Shown here one piece after another: positions 34,316 through 45,462 of a DNA stretch of 64,000 nucleotides. Every line of letters begins with the position of its first letter. The stretch's first letter is position 1. Under the pieces are notes generated by a model. That model was not told the origin of the DNA and searched no databases. It saw nothing but the letters and a program-made list of their open reading frames with translations. The stretch covers positions 1,488,001 to 1,552,000 of the forward strand of contig CP099423.1 of the NCBI GenBank assembly GCA_024114885.1, in the 5' to 3' direction. The stretch is from Septoria linicola (lineage: Eukaryota; Ascomycota; Dothideomycetes; Mycosphaerellales; Mycosphaerellaceae). Both the position numbers and the translations under genes were made by a program.

Positions 34316-34486
34316 ATCGTGTGGTATGCTCGCCAGCAACGGCGTCAGTGTCGAATGTGCTTCCTGTCCAAGATGATGGTGATGGCTGTCGTGTGAATGT
34401 TTACAGCAGCGTCACGAACCACAAATTCAAGAGCCCGTGTGACCTCGGACACGGGCTTGTGGGGGAAAGATCGACGTTGCCTGCAT

Positions 34487-34520
34487 TTCAATGGTCTCGG
34501 ACATTCAATGGTCTCGGACA
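34487..34520. repeat. Perfect 17-bp tandem duplication
   Basis: Two adjacent identical copies of TTCAATGGTCTCGGACA at 34487-34503 and 34504-34520. The bases flanking the pair do not extend the repeat, so there is no microhomology at the ends. It overlaps the stop codon of the small minus-strand protein without changing it. Confidence 0.95.
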
Positions 34521-34783
34521 AACAACTGTCGCAGTCGATTTCGCACTTTCTTCAACGTGCTCGTGGTGCTGGTCGTTGGTGATGGAGGCTCACTAAACGC
34601 AGGCGAAGCACTTCTTGCGAGAAGTGCCTCAAATCGTGCCTCCGCGTCAATCTCCGGCGCTGGCTCGACTTTGGGCACTGGAGGCACTCGAGGAACTGTT
34701 GCTCGCTGGTCGCTGTAGTAGACGCTGCGCCGCCTTCGTCTCGAATCCGTCGACTGCGAGCGCGGATGTATTGTGTCGCTCAT
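34505..34783 (-). CDS. Small basic protein of unknown function
   Basis: ATG at 34783 opens 92 residues (MSDTIHPRSQSTDSRRRRRS, then VPRVPPVPKVEPAPEIDAEA and RFEALLARSASPAF) ending in LKKVRNRLRQLFVRDH. Composition is coding-like: an Arg-rich start, a Pro-rich middle, an acidic/helical patch and a basic helical end. It lies 190 nt upstream of the HOS3 start on the same strand. I do not recognise it. Its stop codon lies inside one copy of a 17-bp tandem duplication. It could alternatively be an upstream exon or leader frame of HOS3. Confidence 0.45.
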   Translation of the reverse strand: MSDTIHPRSQSTDSRRRRRSVYYSDQRATVPRVPPVPKVEPAPEIDAEARFEALLARSASPAFSEPPSPTTSTTSTLKKVRNRLRQLFVRDH

Positions 34784-35829
34784 GGCGAAATCTGGTTACG
34801 GAAAATCGAAATTCTGCGTCTTCGCCGGGCAATTTTGTCTGCAGATTGACTCGACCTATCGCAAGCTCACGTATAACAGGTGCTGACTCGAACAGTAAGA
34901 AAAGATGGATGGCTACTCAAGAGACCAGATGCTACAGTCATACATCTGCAATAGTACGGTTCTGTGCTTATCCTCCGCCGTCGGCACTTCGCGTTGTAGC
35001 AATCCTCCACGTCACCGTACCAAGGACAATCAATTTGAGCTTCACCAAGTACTTTCTAGAGCCATTTCTTTCGGTATACTCACGGCCGGCCTACGAGGTC
35101 GGCCTACTCATTTACTGCTTTGGGAAACACGCACCGAATGATCGCCATCACGAGTTGCCACTTTGTCGAGGCGAAGCCATTGACTTTGCCCTGGCCGAGT
35201 CTGTCTCCTCTTTATGCGCGCGGAAGCTTCTCCGAACACGAGTTGGTTTCGCTGCCGAAGCGAATGCAGGAACTGGGAAATTTTGATTGGTTTCTTGGTT
35301 GGCAGCATTTCCAACAACCAGGCTATTGGACAGACCATGCGTGGGAAGCTTATCCTTATTTCTTATACGGCGGCGGTAGGCTAAAAGACGGCAGGCCCGA
35401 TGAGCTGAGAGGATCGGCTCTTGAAACGAGCAGCAGACCATATGAAGCAGGCACAGTTGATCATGGTTGTAGCAGTCAGCACAGCAGATGTGATGATTGA
35501 CCGTCGGCAACTTTGACCATGCTCGACACAGAAGCGTGCGACACGTTGTGTCATAGCGCCACATGTTCGGATATAACATTGCCAATACTTTGATGCGCCC
35601 ACGTGCACGGCAAAACGCTTTCATCGAACCTTGCTCTGATGCACCACTTCAGGTTCTCGACTCGACGATCACAAGAACGCATCGATCAACTGACGTATGT
35701 CAGAGACAGGACTCGTGCTATAACGTTGTCTCTTCCAATACTACTTTGCAATGCGCAGACGACCACATACAAGGCTTCACAGACTGCAAGATGTCGCAGC
35801 ATTGTGTAGATCTGGCTTCGTTGCGATCA
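34784..35829. other. Intergenic region, no gene recognised
   Basis: About 1 kb between the small basic gene and the 3' end of the SDR gene. Frames of up to 223 codons overlap here in several phases but show no domain or consistent codon bias. Nothing else seen. Confidence 0.45.
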
Positions 35830-36997
35830 CTAAGCACTCACCCCCACAGCCTCATAACTAATCTGCCACAGCCTCTCCTCAGCCTGCTCATCATAGGCGT
35901 GCGGACCATATCCAGCTGCAGCCACAGAGTCGCCTTCTCGAAACGGAGCACATTCTCCACAATCTGCCAGATAGCATCCACCTTTATCATTCAAGTACTT
36001 CGCAGTCGCAGCCCAAACTTGCGTCGCAGCACCTTGCGCAACCGACTTCATCAGAGGTCGCATCTCCTCAAGATTGAAGTCACCGTCAAGGCTATCGTTC
36101 GTCTGATATCTTGGGAGATCTGTATCAAGAATGACACCAGGATGCACAGATGATGCATGTAAGTTCTGGTGGCCGTAGTGTCGCTCGATACTCGAGGCCA
36201 TGTATATGTTCGCCGTCTTCGACTGCCCGTATGCCAGGATTGGGTTGTAGCCGTCACGACGGAAGTCCATGTCGTCGAAACGAATAGGACTGAAGCGGTG
36301 CCCCGCGCTGCTTACCACCACGACTCGACTGCTGAAATCAGGAGTGGCGGATGACAGTAGACGATCTTTCAGGAGCTGGAACAGTAGGAAGTGTCCTGAG
36401 AAGTCGTCAGTCCAGTACCCAATTCCGCAGCTGCTTGGCTACTGGCTCACCGAAATGGTTGCTACCCATATGCATCTCGTGCCCCTCGGCAGTAAAAGAC
36501 TCAGGACACATCATTATGCCCGCGTTGCAGATCAGCACGTTCAGATTCTCGCTGCGCTTCAGGACATCCTCTGCTGCACCCCGAACACTCGCTTGATCCG
36601 CAAGATCGAGTAGCACAAGCTCCAGCTTGCCGATTCCAGACACTGATGCCTTGATATCCTGACTTATCTGTTGACCTTGTTGAGCCTTCGACGGCCGTAC
36701 AGTCATATACACGTTTGCGCCTAAGAATTTCAGCCTCGTCAGTCATGGTGGCTCAGGGCTTGACGGGAAGTTCGCATGGTACGCACCGGCGGCATACAGC
36801 GCCCGAGCAGTCTCGACACCGAGGCCGGATGAACAGCCAGTTATCATAAAAGTCTTGCAGTGAAGCTTCTGCTCCGCTTCATCGAGCAAGCCTTCGTCTT
36901 TCAAGATCTGCATGGCAGTGGGTCTTTGATCGCCAGAGCCATTCGGTTCAGCGTGTAGAGCTGCGTAGGGCCGGTAAGGTTTTGCTGGAGCTGGCAT
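35830..36997 (-). CDS. Short-chain dehydrogenase (retinol-dehydrogenase / WWOX-like)
   Basis: Three exons (36997-36787, 36720-36451, 36395-35830) give 348 residues. Introns of 66 and 55 nt have GTGCGT and GTGAGC donors and GACTGAC branch points. Visible SDR motifs: the NAD(P)-binding TGCSSGLG (residues 53-60), LNVLICNAGIM, the catalytic Ser in VVVSSAGHRF, and the catalytic YGQSK (Tyr-Lys). SNHFGHFLLFQLLKDRLL is typical of the retinol-dehydrogenase/WW-oxidoreductase-like branch common in fungi, where substrates are usually unknown. The C-terminal TAKYLNDKGGCYLADC matches this branch as well. The protein has no signal peptide or clear transmembrane segment, so it is probably cytosolic. Confidence 0.9.
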
Positions 36998-37585
36998 GGT
37001 TGTCGTTCCACCTGGTGTTGACGGGTGGTAGAGGTGAGCTGGAAGTTATTACACTGTGTAGTTGTTATGGCCTGATGGAGATTTTGGGCCACCCCTGTCC
37101 CGGCTAGAAATCTGCTAGACGAAAGATCCACATTTGCCGTATGGGTGGGCCTCGATCACAGCACATAGCTACGATCTGTCAGTATGTTTTGAGTACTGGG
37201 CTGAGAATGTGTATTTGGATCTCGGATCGTTGACACGAGCGGAAGTGGTGAGAGTTGAGAGCTGGCTAGCTGTTCCTTGATGTAATATAGCTACAGTTGT
37301 TAGTACAACGGCCGCGAATGGAACGTGCGCCATCGACCGGCTTTCCTCGCATGCTGGCAAGAAATTCTGGGCTCGACTGATCTCTGATCCTCGATGCTGC
37401 CATCGAGCTCCTCGACTGTTCGTTCTGCAGGTGCTCAATTCTGGCGTGTGTCAGAGGCTGGCGTGTGTCAGAGGCTGGCGGCAATCCTTGATATGCGTCT
37501 CAATATGCCTCTTCACGTCGCACATTGAGCTGCGATACTTCTTTCATAGATTGTCTCTTGCACTCAAGCAAGAACCGTGTATAGC
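36998..37585. other. Intergenic region between SDR and AIM41
   Basis: The SDR gene's promoter and the AIM41 3' flank. It contains a perfect 17-bp tandem duplication at 37441-37474. No gene seen. Confidence 0.5.
37441..37474. repeat. Perfect 17-bp tandem duplication
   Basis: Two identical adjacent copies of CTGGCGTGTGTCAGAGG, followed by a partial third copy CTGGCG. The ancestral sequence would have had CTGGCG twice, 17 bp apart, so slippage between these microhomologies explains it. Confidence 0.95.
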
Positions 37586-38179
37586 TCACTGTCCAAGGAT
37601 GCGCTTCACAACTCTTGCGACCTCTGCTCGATCGACTGGCTTGCCTTCCAGACTGCCGCCTGGTCCAAGTACCTTCTTCAACACATCTCCCATATTGACC
37701 TTGACATTCTCAGCGGCAGCTTTCGCCTGATCTACAACAGTCTGCACGGCATTCTGGATCTCCTCGGCTCCCGTCATTTCCACACTGTCTGCGTACTCAT
37801 CCAGCACTTCCACCTGCTGTTGCTCCTTGGTGACTAGATCATCGCGTCCAGCAGCCTTGAACTCTTCTTGCGCAGCCTTGGCCGCTGCTGTCTTCTTCCG
37901 CAGAACGGACAATAATTGCATGTCCGTCTTGATGGGATTTGAGCCCTTGGCAGAATTCGTCACTTCGGCAATGACTCCTCGCAGGACATTGAGGCGGTTG
38001 GTATCCTTTGCTTTCATGGCGGTTTTGAGGTCGCCCTTGAGCTTGCCGAGAAGTGGTGATGCTGGCGCATCGGTGGACGAGTAGCGGAGCGATGTTTGAC
38101 ATGATGAACAGACCCAATTGTTCCTGTTGCGTAGGGCCAGCTTGCTCCTCAAGAGCATTCGAGTCGCGTTGAGAGACAT
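37586..38179 (-). CDS. AIM41: Aim41-like mitochondrial GatB/YqeY-domain protein
   Basis: ATG at 38179 gives 197 residues (the frame is open upstream without a better start). The first 35 residues are Arg/Leu/Ser-rich without acidic residues (MSLNATRMLLRSKLALRNRN), a typical mitochondrial presequence. The YqeY/GatB-like region follows: LLGKLKGDLKTAMKAKDTNR, LNVLRGVIAEVTNSAK, LSVLRKKTAAAKAAQEEFKA and KEQQQVEVLDEY, with a C-terminal helical part ending KPVDRAEVARVVKRILGQ. Yeast Aim41 is mitochondrial and of unknown function; YqeY-type domains resemble the tRNA-binding tail of GatB amidotransferases. It is divergent from NUP170. Confidence 0.9.
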   Translation of the reverse strand: MSLNATRMLLRSKLALRNRNNWVCSSCQTSLRYSSTDAPASPLLGKLKGDLKTAMKAKDTNRLNVLRGVIAEVTNSAKGSNPIKTDMQLLSVLRKKTAAAKAAQEEFKAAGRDDLVTKEQQQVEVLDEYADSVEMTGAEEIQNAVQTVVDQAKAAAENVKVNMGDVLKKVLGPGGSLEGKPVDRAEVARVVKRILGQ

Positions 38180-38542
38180 GCTGATGCTGTTGTGTGTATC
38201 GAGTTCGTTGTTGTCGATGTCAATGGCAGGCAGTGGAGGCAGGAAGGGGGCAAGCTTGACGCGTTCGTGAAGAAACAAATCCATCAACATTTCCACCTCA
38301 CAACACCTCACCTCCCAATACATCCACCAAGTCACAATCTGCCATTCCTCCGCCAGGCAGATTCTGCGCATTTACTATTGGACCTCGATCTGTCACGAAA
38401 ATCACGATTCCGGCAGTGTGCTGCATGTCACGACCGAACACGAATTCGTCTTGCTTTGATGCGCTAAGCTCAAGGCCATTGTCGACCTGAGCGTCACTCG
38501 ACTTTCGCTCAGCTAGACGCAGAGAATCCGAGGCGCCATAAG
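38180..38542. promoter_or_regulatory. Divergent promoter region of AIM41 and NUP170
   Basis: The 363 nt between divergent start codons hold both promoters and leaders. No specific element could be assigned. Confidence 0.5.
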
Positions 38543-41500
38543 ATGGCCACCACCGCTGCGCCAGCAACGCCTCAGCGCGCCATTCCTGGCAATTTTGTTG
38601 CGACTCCAGCAGCAGCACAATCACAACCATCACAACCTGCATTGGGCTCCACCATCTTCGCTGCAAACGCCGCGACGCTGCGCCAGAACGCGCAACCGCC
38701 CCAGTCCAGCGATGTCCCGGCACAGCAGGCGAGCCCGCAGACAAGGACGCCGATCGAACGCGCAGCTAAAACCATAAATAACACATTCGAGCGGGAACAG
38801 CAATTCCCTGCTCTGGAAGAGTATGTGCAACAGGGCGTCAGCGGAGAGTATGAGCAACCAAAAGCAGGCTCGGCGCTGGAGCCCTTCCAAAAGATGAAGC
38901 TCCACGATCTGCCACCGAGGTTGCTAGAGCAGGCGAATCGAAGCCAGATGTCGATGCTCATGGGCGTCTTTGCGCCCATACAATACGCCTGGGTGGCCTT
39001 TGACAGCTTTCTGTACCTCTGGGACTACAACTCGCCGAACCCCGAAATCCTAGGCTTTGAGGAGAACGATCGCAGCATTTCAGCAGTGAAGATGGTTCCT
39101 CCCAAGCCAGGCGTGTTTATCGAGGACATCAAGCAGATGATCGTGGTATGCACCGACACAGACATGCTCTTACTGGGTGTCGCCAAATCACCCGCAGAGA
39201 CGGGTGCACCAGAGGTCGCTCTTTACAACACACGCATGTCTATCCCAATCAGAGGACTCTCGGTGTCCCTTATCAGAGCAACCAAGACTGGTCGGATCTT
39301 CTTTTCTGGAAAAGCTTCCGATGACCTGTATGAATTCCACTACCAGCAAGAAGAAGGCTGGTTTCGTGGCAAGACACAACGCTTGTGCCACACGAAAAGC
39401 AACATCAGCTTCGTTCCAGCGCAAATCACTGCTGTGGGCTCATTCTTTGGCCCGAGCGTGTCGGCGAAATATGTCAAGCAAATTGTCATTGATGACTCTC
39501 GTGGAATGCTGTATACACTCCTGAGCACGAGCGAGATCAAAGTGTGGCTCATTCGAGACAATGCCTTGGAGCCAGGAATTTCCAGGCCATTCTCCGCTCT
39601 CCTACAAAATACAGGACACTTTAGCAGTCGAACCGATTTGCTGACCGGCAAGGACGTCTACATCAACGCGATCGCTGTGCTTCCGAAGGAGGAGACTTCC
39701 AAATTGTGCATTGTTGCCACAACTAGCACAGGTTGCAGACTCTACCTATCCTTGACCAGGGGCTATGGCTATCCTGCAGACTCCAGTAACCCGCCCTCAA
39801 GCATGCAGATCCTGCACATCCGATTTCCACCTCGAGACCCAAGTGCAGTCCAGACAACTGCACAGCCTAGTCAATCACAAGCGCTTGCTCCTCATGGTCA
39901 GGCAAACTATCAAGTCGACAACACGTCACGACTCCTCGACGAAACGTATCTATCATTCCGCTTCTCACCTGGATTCTGGTTCGCAGTTCAAGCAGATCCG
40001 AACGATAAGAACAATAGAGATCGCGTGTATCTCACAGCACCCGACTCAGCCCGCATAAAAGGCCCTCAGGGCAATGGTCCCACGAATTACGTCGAGTACG
40101 GGCAATGGATCGAACTGCCGTCGGTCGCGAATTCGGTGGAGGAACTGAGCGAGGCCTTGTATGCAAGCGCTGAGCCGAGAGGCTTTGGTAACGAGCTCTC
40201 AGTGCAATTCGACAACCCGCCGCCAGAATTCGCCATTGTGACAACTACTGGCATCCAGACTATCAGGAGAAAACGCCTTGTCGACGTCCTTGCCGCAGTC
40301 ATGAAGTTTGGCTCGTCTGGTGAAGATGGCATGGAGGGCGACGTCAAGCGTTTTGTGCGAACATATGGTCGCGCAGAGACGTGTGCTACGGCTCTTGCTG
40401 TTGCTTGCGGGAAAGGCACTGACGTTGCAGACAGCCGCGTGGCGAGCATTTCCGACCCTGAAGTGCTTGAACGAGCCCGTAAGGTCTTCATTGAGCACGG
40501 TGGGTCGCCAGACTTCAACGCCAACAGCGTTGTGGATGCCGGAGCAAATCTGGCCGAGAGTGTCACACCTAGTCCTCGGCACGATGGCATCGCACTCTAC
40601 CTTTCACGTCTGATCCGTTCGATCTGGAAGGCGAGGATCATCGTCACGAATCCAACGCCCGGTCTGAATGGTCTCAGATTTATTCCCACGATCTCGCTCG
40701 ACAAGCTCAAATCGATACAACGCGATCTTACAACACTGAGAGAATTCCTCGAGCGCAACCGCAGTTTCATCGAAGGGTTGGCTGGTCCAGATTCGCTGAG
40801 GAACGCCAGAACACGACAGGACGAAATCGCTTTGCAGGGCGAGCATCAACACATGAACAGCCTGATTCAACTGCTTGAGACAATCAGCGAAGGCATCAGC
40901 TTTGTTGTGGTTCTGTTCGACGAACGTGTTGATGACATCTTGGCTCTGCTGCAAGACGAAAGCAGGAACAAGGCAGTGGAGCTCACGTTCGAGAACCTTT
41001 TCGTCACAAGTGTTGGCCACGATTTGGGCAAGGAGCTCGTAAGAGCCATTGTCAACCGCAACATTGCCAACGGTAGCAACGTGGACACTGTCGCGGAGAC
41101 ATTGCGGCGCAGATGTGGCAGCTTCTGTAGCTCAGACGATGTGGTCATCTTCAAAGCTCAAGAGCAGGTCAATCGTGCCAAAGACGCTGGTGGTCAGACG
41201 GAACAGGGCCGTGCGCTGCTGAACGAAAGTCAGCGACTCTTCCAAAAATGCGCTGTAAGCTTGCAGCACGATTACCTGCAAAAGGCTGTGGAGGACTACG
41301 TCGGCATGGCGTTCTACGCTGGTGCCATCCAACTTTGCTTAGTTGTGGCCAATGAGAAGGATAAATCGAAGCGTGCCTTGGCATGGCTACGTGATGGAAG
41401 ACCTGCCGATGATACGCGTCTAGCTGCTTACGACGTGCGAGCCCGTAGCTACAAGCTGATCTTTTCCATCATCCGACACCTCGACGAAGCCACTGCGAAT

Positions 41501-42700
41501 GCTCCGGAAGTCGTCGATGGCAAATACACTCTTGCAGTGAAACGCAGAAGTGAGGCTTACGATGTCATCAACAGCTCAGACGACATAGTATTCCTCACTG
41601 ATCTATACGATTGGTATGTTGGTGTACAGACCTTTGAAGATGTGGCACCTCTTGGTCAACCTGATCGGATTCTGGATATCAACAATCCGTATGTCGTGGA
41701 ATATCTACGCAAGCGTAGTCAGGATCACAGGCTACACAACGATCTGCTGTGGCGCTATTTTGCTCATCACAATGACTACCTGCAAGCCGCTGGTGTACAG
41801 CTTGACCTTGCCCGATCAGGCTTTGAGGAACTCACGCTGTCAGACCGTATCGAATACCTGTCGCGCGCCCGAACGAATGCAAGCACACGCCAGACGATCA
41901 TCACCGATTCCCGTCAGAGCAAACAGCGCCTGTTGCGCGAAGTCTCTGACCTCATCGACATCGCTGAAGTACAGCAAGAGCTGCTTGAGCGACTCAAGTC
42001 TGAATCGCGATTGCAAGATCCGTCAAAAAAGGCGTCAATAGTGCAAGATCTGAACGGGCAAATCCACCCCGTAGAACATTTGTTCAACCACTACGCCGAC
42101 CCAGCCAAGTACCACGACATCTGCATCTTGCTGTACAAAGTAGCAGACCACCGCAACCCTGCAGATATCAAGGCGAGCTGGCAACAACTTGTCAAGGACA
42201 CATCAGCTGAATCTATTGCACTATATGGCCAGGCCATGAGGCCATGGGAGGCTGTAGGCGAGGAGGTCCGACGCCTTGGTCGTCGTCTAGGTCTCAACCC
42301 CTCGACTTTCCCCATATCAACACTTCTCCCTCTGCTTGAGGCTTATGCTTACGAGCCTCGAGCTCAGCACCCTCCCGAGAGCTGGGCTATTGATGTCTTC
42401 CTCGACCTGGAGATCCCTTGTGAAACGCTCTTGCCTGTGCTGGAGAGCATGTTCTACTCAAATATGCAGCCATTCACTGGCGGCAAAAAGCGCAAGCTAG
42501 CAGAGAAGATGGTCTACGTGATAAGAAAATGGTTCGAAGACAGCGAGAGGTCTGGTGAACGCATATTGTTCGGCTCAGAAGAGAATGCCACTATGGTACA
42601 GGATTGCCTCGCGAGTCTTGGGAGAGACCAGAGCCTGGGACCAGAGGTCAGAGATGCAGCGTCGGGAATGATTGCGCAGATAGCGAATGCTTTGCGCTAA
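38543..42700 (+). CDS. NUP170: Inner-ring nucleoporin Nup170/Nup155
   Basis: One uninterrupted exon of 1385 residues. The first 80 residues are Ala/Gln/Pro-rich. The N-terminal beta-propeller region begins near 95 and includes LHDLPPRLLEQANRSQMSML, FAPIQYAWVAFDSFLYLWDY and IDDSRGMLYTLLSTSEIKVW, which are strongly diagnostic of Nup155/Nup170. From about 560 onward the protein is an alpha-helical solenoid (GIALYLSRLIRSIWKARII, LLWRYFAHHNDYLQAAGVQL, YTL/KRRSEAYDV). It anchors the inner ring of the nuclear pore to the membrane and binds Nup53/Nup35. The length matches the family (about 1390). Lack of introns over 4.1 kb is notable but not unusual for this gene in fungi. Confidence 0.96.
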   Translation: MATTAAPATPQRAIPGNFVATPAAAQSQPSQPALGSTIFAANAATLRQNAQPPQSSDVPAQQASPQTRTPIERAAKTINNTFEREQQFPALEEYVQQGVSGEYEQPKAGSALEPFQKMKLHDLPPRLLEQANRSQMSMLMGVFAPIQYAWVAFDSFLYLWDYNSPNPEILGFEENDRSISAVKMVPPKPGVFIEDIKQMIVVCTDTDMLLLGVAKSPAETGAPEVALYNTRMSIPIRGLSVSLIRATKTGRIFFSGKASDDLYEFHYQQEEGWFRGKTQRLCHTKSNISFVPAQITAVGSFFGPSVSAKYVKQIVIDDSRGMLYTLLSTSEIKVWLIRDNALEPGISRPFSALLQNTGHFSSRTDLLTGKDVYINAIAVLPKEETSKLCIVATTSTGCRLYLSLTRGYGYPADSSNPPSSMQILHIRFPPRDPSAVQTTAQPSQSQALAPHGQANYQVDNTSRLLDETYLSFRFSPGFWFAVQADPNDKNNRDRVYLTAPDSARIKGPQGNGPTNYVEYGQWIELPSVANSVEELSEALYASAEPRGFGNELSVQFDNPPPEFAIVTTTGIQTIRRKRLVDVLAAVMKFGSSGEDGMEGDVKRFVRTYGRAETCATALAVACGKGTDVADSRVASISDPEVLERARKVFIEHGGSPDFNANSVVDAGANLAESVTPSPRHDGIALYLSRLIRSIWKARIIVTNPTPGLNGLRFIPTISLDKLKSIQRDLTTLREFLERNRSFIEGLAGPDSLRNARTRQDEIALQGEHQHMNSLIQLLETISEGISFVVVLFDERVDDILALLQDESRNKAVELTFENLFVTSVGHDLGKELVRAIVNRNIANGSNVDTVAETLRRRCGSFCSSDDVVIFKAQEQVNRAKDAGGQTEQGRALLNESQRLFQKCAVSLQHDYLQKAVEDYVGMAFYAGAIQLCLVVANEKDKSKRALAWLRDGRPADDTRLAAYDVRARSYKLIFSIIRHLDEATANAPEVVDGKYTLAVKRRSEAYDVINSSDDIVFLTDLYDWYVGVQTFEDVAPLGQPDRILDINNPYVVEYLRKRSQDHRLHNDLLWRYFAHHNDYLQAAGVQLDLARSGFEELTLSDRIEYLSRARTNASTRQTIITDSRQSKQRLLREVSDLIDIAEVQQELLERLKSESRLQDPSKKASIVQDLNGQIHPVEHLFNHYADPAKYHDICILLYKVADHRNPADIKASWQQLVKDTSAESIALYGQAMRPWEAVGEEVRRLGRRLGLNPSTFPISTLLPLLEAYAYEPRAQHPPESWAIDVFLDLEIPCETLLPVLESMFYSNMQPFTGGKKRKLAEKMVYVIRKWFEDSERSGERILFGSEENATMVQDCLASLGRDQSLGPEVRDAASGMIAQIANALR

Positions 42701-45462
42701 GTTGGCGGAGGATTGAAAACAGGGAAGGACAAGCGTCGTTGTATGTGTACGAACCATTAGCGTGGCGCTTTGCATTTTGCATATCGAGTGTGTTGGGAAC
42801 AGAGATGAACTATCCAGATGACTTTTCTACAACTTCTGCTGACTGCTAACCAGTATCGAAGCATACCGAATGCACGAGCCAGAAACCCACAGGGCCACTG
42901 CTGTTCGTAATTAGTATTCACATACGCATTTCGGTAGGCTAATCAACTGCATACTACTATACCAATGATGTCAAGTTGCGGCCAAAAGACTGATCACGGC
43001 CTGGTACAGCCTCATACTGCCACCTGGACTGTCCCGATGTAACTTCAGCAAGCCTCTTCGAGCGTGAAGCAGCTTTTAACGATGTGGAAGCACATTGGCA
43101 TGCAGACTACTTGCGCCTCAAGTCATGGCGCACGCAGGTGAACACGAGGCCGTTTAGGCGATACAGATCACTACACAACTGCTACAGACCTGCTACTATG
43201 GTTAGTGGCGCATCAGTGGTGTGTGTCGATAGCTTACTGTTTCTGGTGTTACAAGCGATTGAATGGACACATCAAAACGCAGTGGCTTCGACTAAACCGA
43301 CGAAAAGAAGGTGGAATTTGTTTCAGGGCGCCTGTATACCTCAAACCCTCCCAGCCGAAGTAGTGCCAACTCGCTGTCGTCAGCTAAATCGTTCTAGCGA
43401 GCTGGGGTCTACGTGATTTTAACTTTGCTAGTCTGCGAATGTGGTGGTCCTTGCCACGGTCTAGATCGACTCTGTGCTTTCGTCAGTCGTTTTGTCGGCA
43501 TCTGAAGGTATAGTCGTTAAGAAGTATCCTACTGTGGAAATATGTCATTGATCTTATGAGGTACAAACTTGGCTTGCGCGGGCTCGACAAGGATCTTCCA
43601 CGTGGAAGCGGCTGGTGTCGGTCCCGTTCGGATGCATTTAAGCGTACCCGCGCTGTTGGGAATTCGATATGGACGTGCGCGTGTCGAATCTGTAGAGCTC
43701 TGCTTGTGCCGAACTTTTGACAGGCGCTGCCAATGTGATCACAGGATCGTGGAATGTGAGATTGATCTACCGGCTTTTGTCTCTAGATATCGATGTGGTG
43801 ACTTGCCGGGGCTTGTAGCAGCGTTGCTGTCCTGGCACCGCAAGCACAAATTTCTCGCCAGGTGAGCAGGATTCTAGCGTGTAATGTCGTCAGTTTCAAG
43901 CCCGATATGCTATGTTGCAGATAGCTCCATACACCGCCAGAAGCTCACCGCAGCCTGCTCTTCAACCTGCCGCCGTTGCTTGTGATTATTGAGCTCTGCT
44001 GGTCTTAGGCAGGTTTCGCTATCCTCCCGGCCTGCCGTGGTACCATGCAGACGCCAGTCAAACCAGCTTGCTGGTATCTCTGCAGATCTGCACACCGCCA
44101 CATCCTCTCAATTGGGTTCTCATCCGGCTCAATCGCTTGCGGAACAGTGCCAGGTGGGCTGTAAGATGCGAGGCGAGTCCTGATCGTCATGGTATGAGGC
44201 CACAGGTACTTCAGCCATCTCGCGTTCACTTGCCGGGATTACCACGACGCTGAAATTGTTTCAGCCAGAATTTTCGAGGCGTGGCAGTGAGATGTCGAAG
44301 TCATGAACTGAGCATGGCCCGGCCTGCGCCCCAGCCAAATCCTTGTCATTTCCATTACGAAGGTGCAATGCGTGTCTCTGGCTCGGACCTGCAGTCTGTG
44401 GAAGACTTGTGCATGCTAGACATGGCTGCCGGCGGTGCGATGTCTTATCGCATCACAAAGACTCAACACAGAGCAAGTTCGAACATAAGCTCAGTTCCAG
44501 TACACTGGTCTGGGTACGGTTGACAATGTCGCACATACCGATCCCGGACCCACCGACCATGACGGCAGCTTTGCAGATGGATGTAACCAAAAACAGCCCG
44601 TTACTTTAGCCTTTATGCAGGTAGCTGTGTCATTTTCCGATGTGCTTGGGAACCCACGAGCGCGCATCTGTGAGGGATGAGCAGTCTCTCACAGCGGTAA
44701 ATGGTCGCTCTCACCCAGATGATGAATTCCTTGACGCTTCTTGGGCTTCAGTGCCTGTATGTGTTGGCTGTGAGCCTAACTTAACAGGCATGCTAGAAGT
44801 TTAACCATAGAAGCATGCAGGTCCCTCGCAAGGTGTGCGAGCATTCCTTTTAACCTCAGAGCTTGCAGCATGAGACCACGAACGTTGATGTACTGACAGG
44901 AGGAGCATTTGCTAATGTGTATGAACCTCGGCTGGAATCTGCGAACTCTTTAGATCACTTTTGATACAGACCAGAGTTTTCTCGATGCTGCTCTGCCAGG
45001 CTCCGCTCTCCGCCTGTTCTTCCTCTTTTGTCTTTTCATGCATTGTAGGGATGGACGGCTGCAGCGCCCAGCCCATCTGACACCACGAACGCCGCGCACC
45101 GGGTCTGTTAGTGTGAAGGATGCCTGCCTTGACGGAGCTAGGAGTGAACCGTCACGCTGGTCATGCGGCACCGTTTGACGGCTGCTGGCGCAGTCCTGTT
45201 TTAGCTTCGGCTGAGCGTGGTTGGGTCTCTTGGGCCATGCAATGGTATATAGTACGCTAGGCGAAGCATATCATGAATACGATGCAGCTTCTGCTCGAAC
45301 GTCGTCTCGTCTTGTGCACACAACCAGCGTACTCCATGCAGGATCAGTACATGGGCAGACCATTCTCGTTGACCATAATTCTATATTGCCATTGACAGAT
45401 CAATTTCAGCACAGATTCTGTCAACCTCTTGACTCACGCAGCACTGTACTCCTCGTTAAAGG
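42701..45462. other. Long gene-poor spacer left of the methyltransferase
   Basis: About 2.8 kb with no recognisable gene. Scattered frames of 60-110 codons (for example 43084-43416 and 43569-43865, plus strand) show no domain, splice pattern or codon bias. It may contain relics too degraded to recognise. The last few hundred bases should be promoter of the methyltransferase gene. Confidence 0.45.

Noticed and set aside
34316..34339. Extension of HOS3 by eight residues
   Set aside because: Begins at TTG; ATG at 34315 is the better start.
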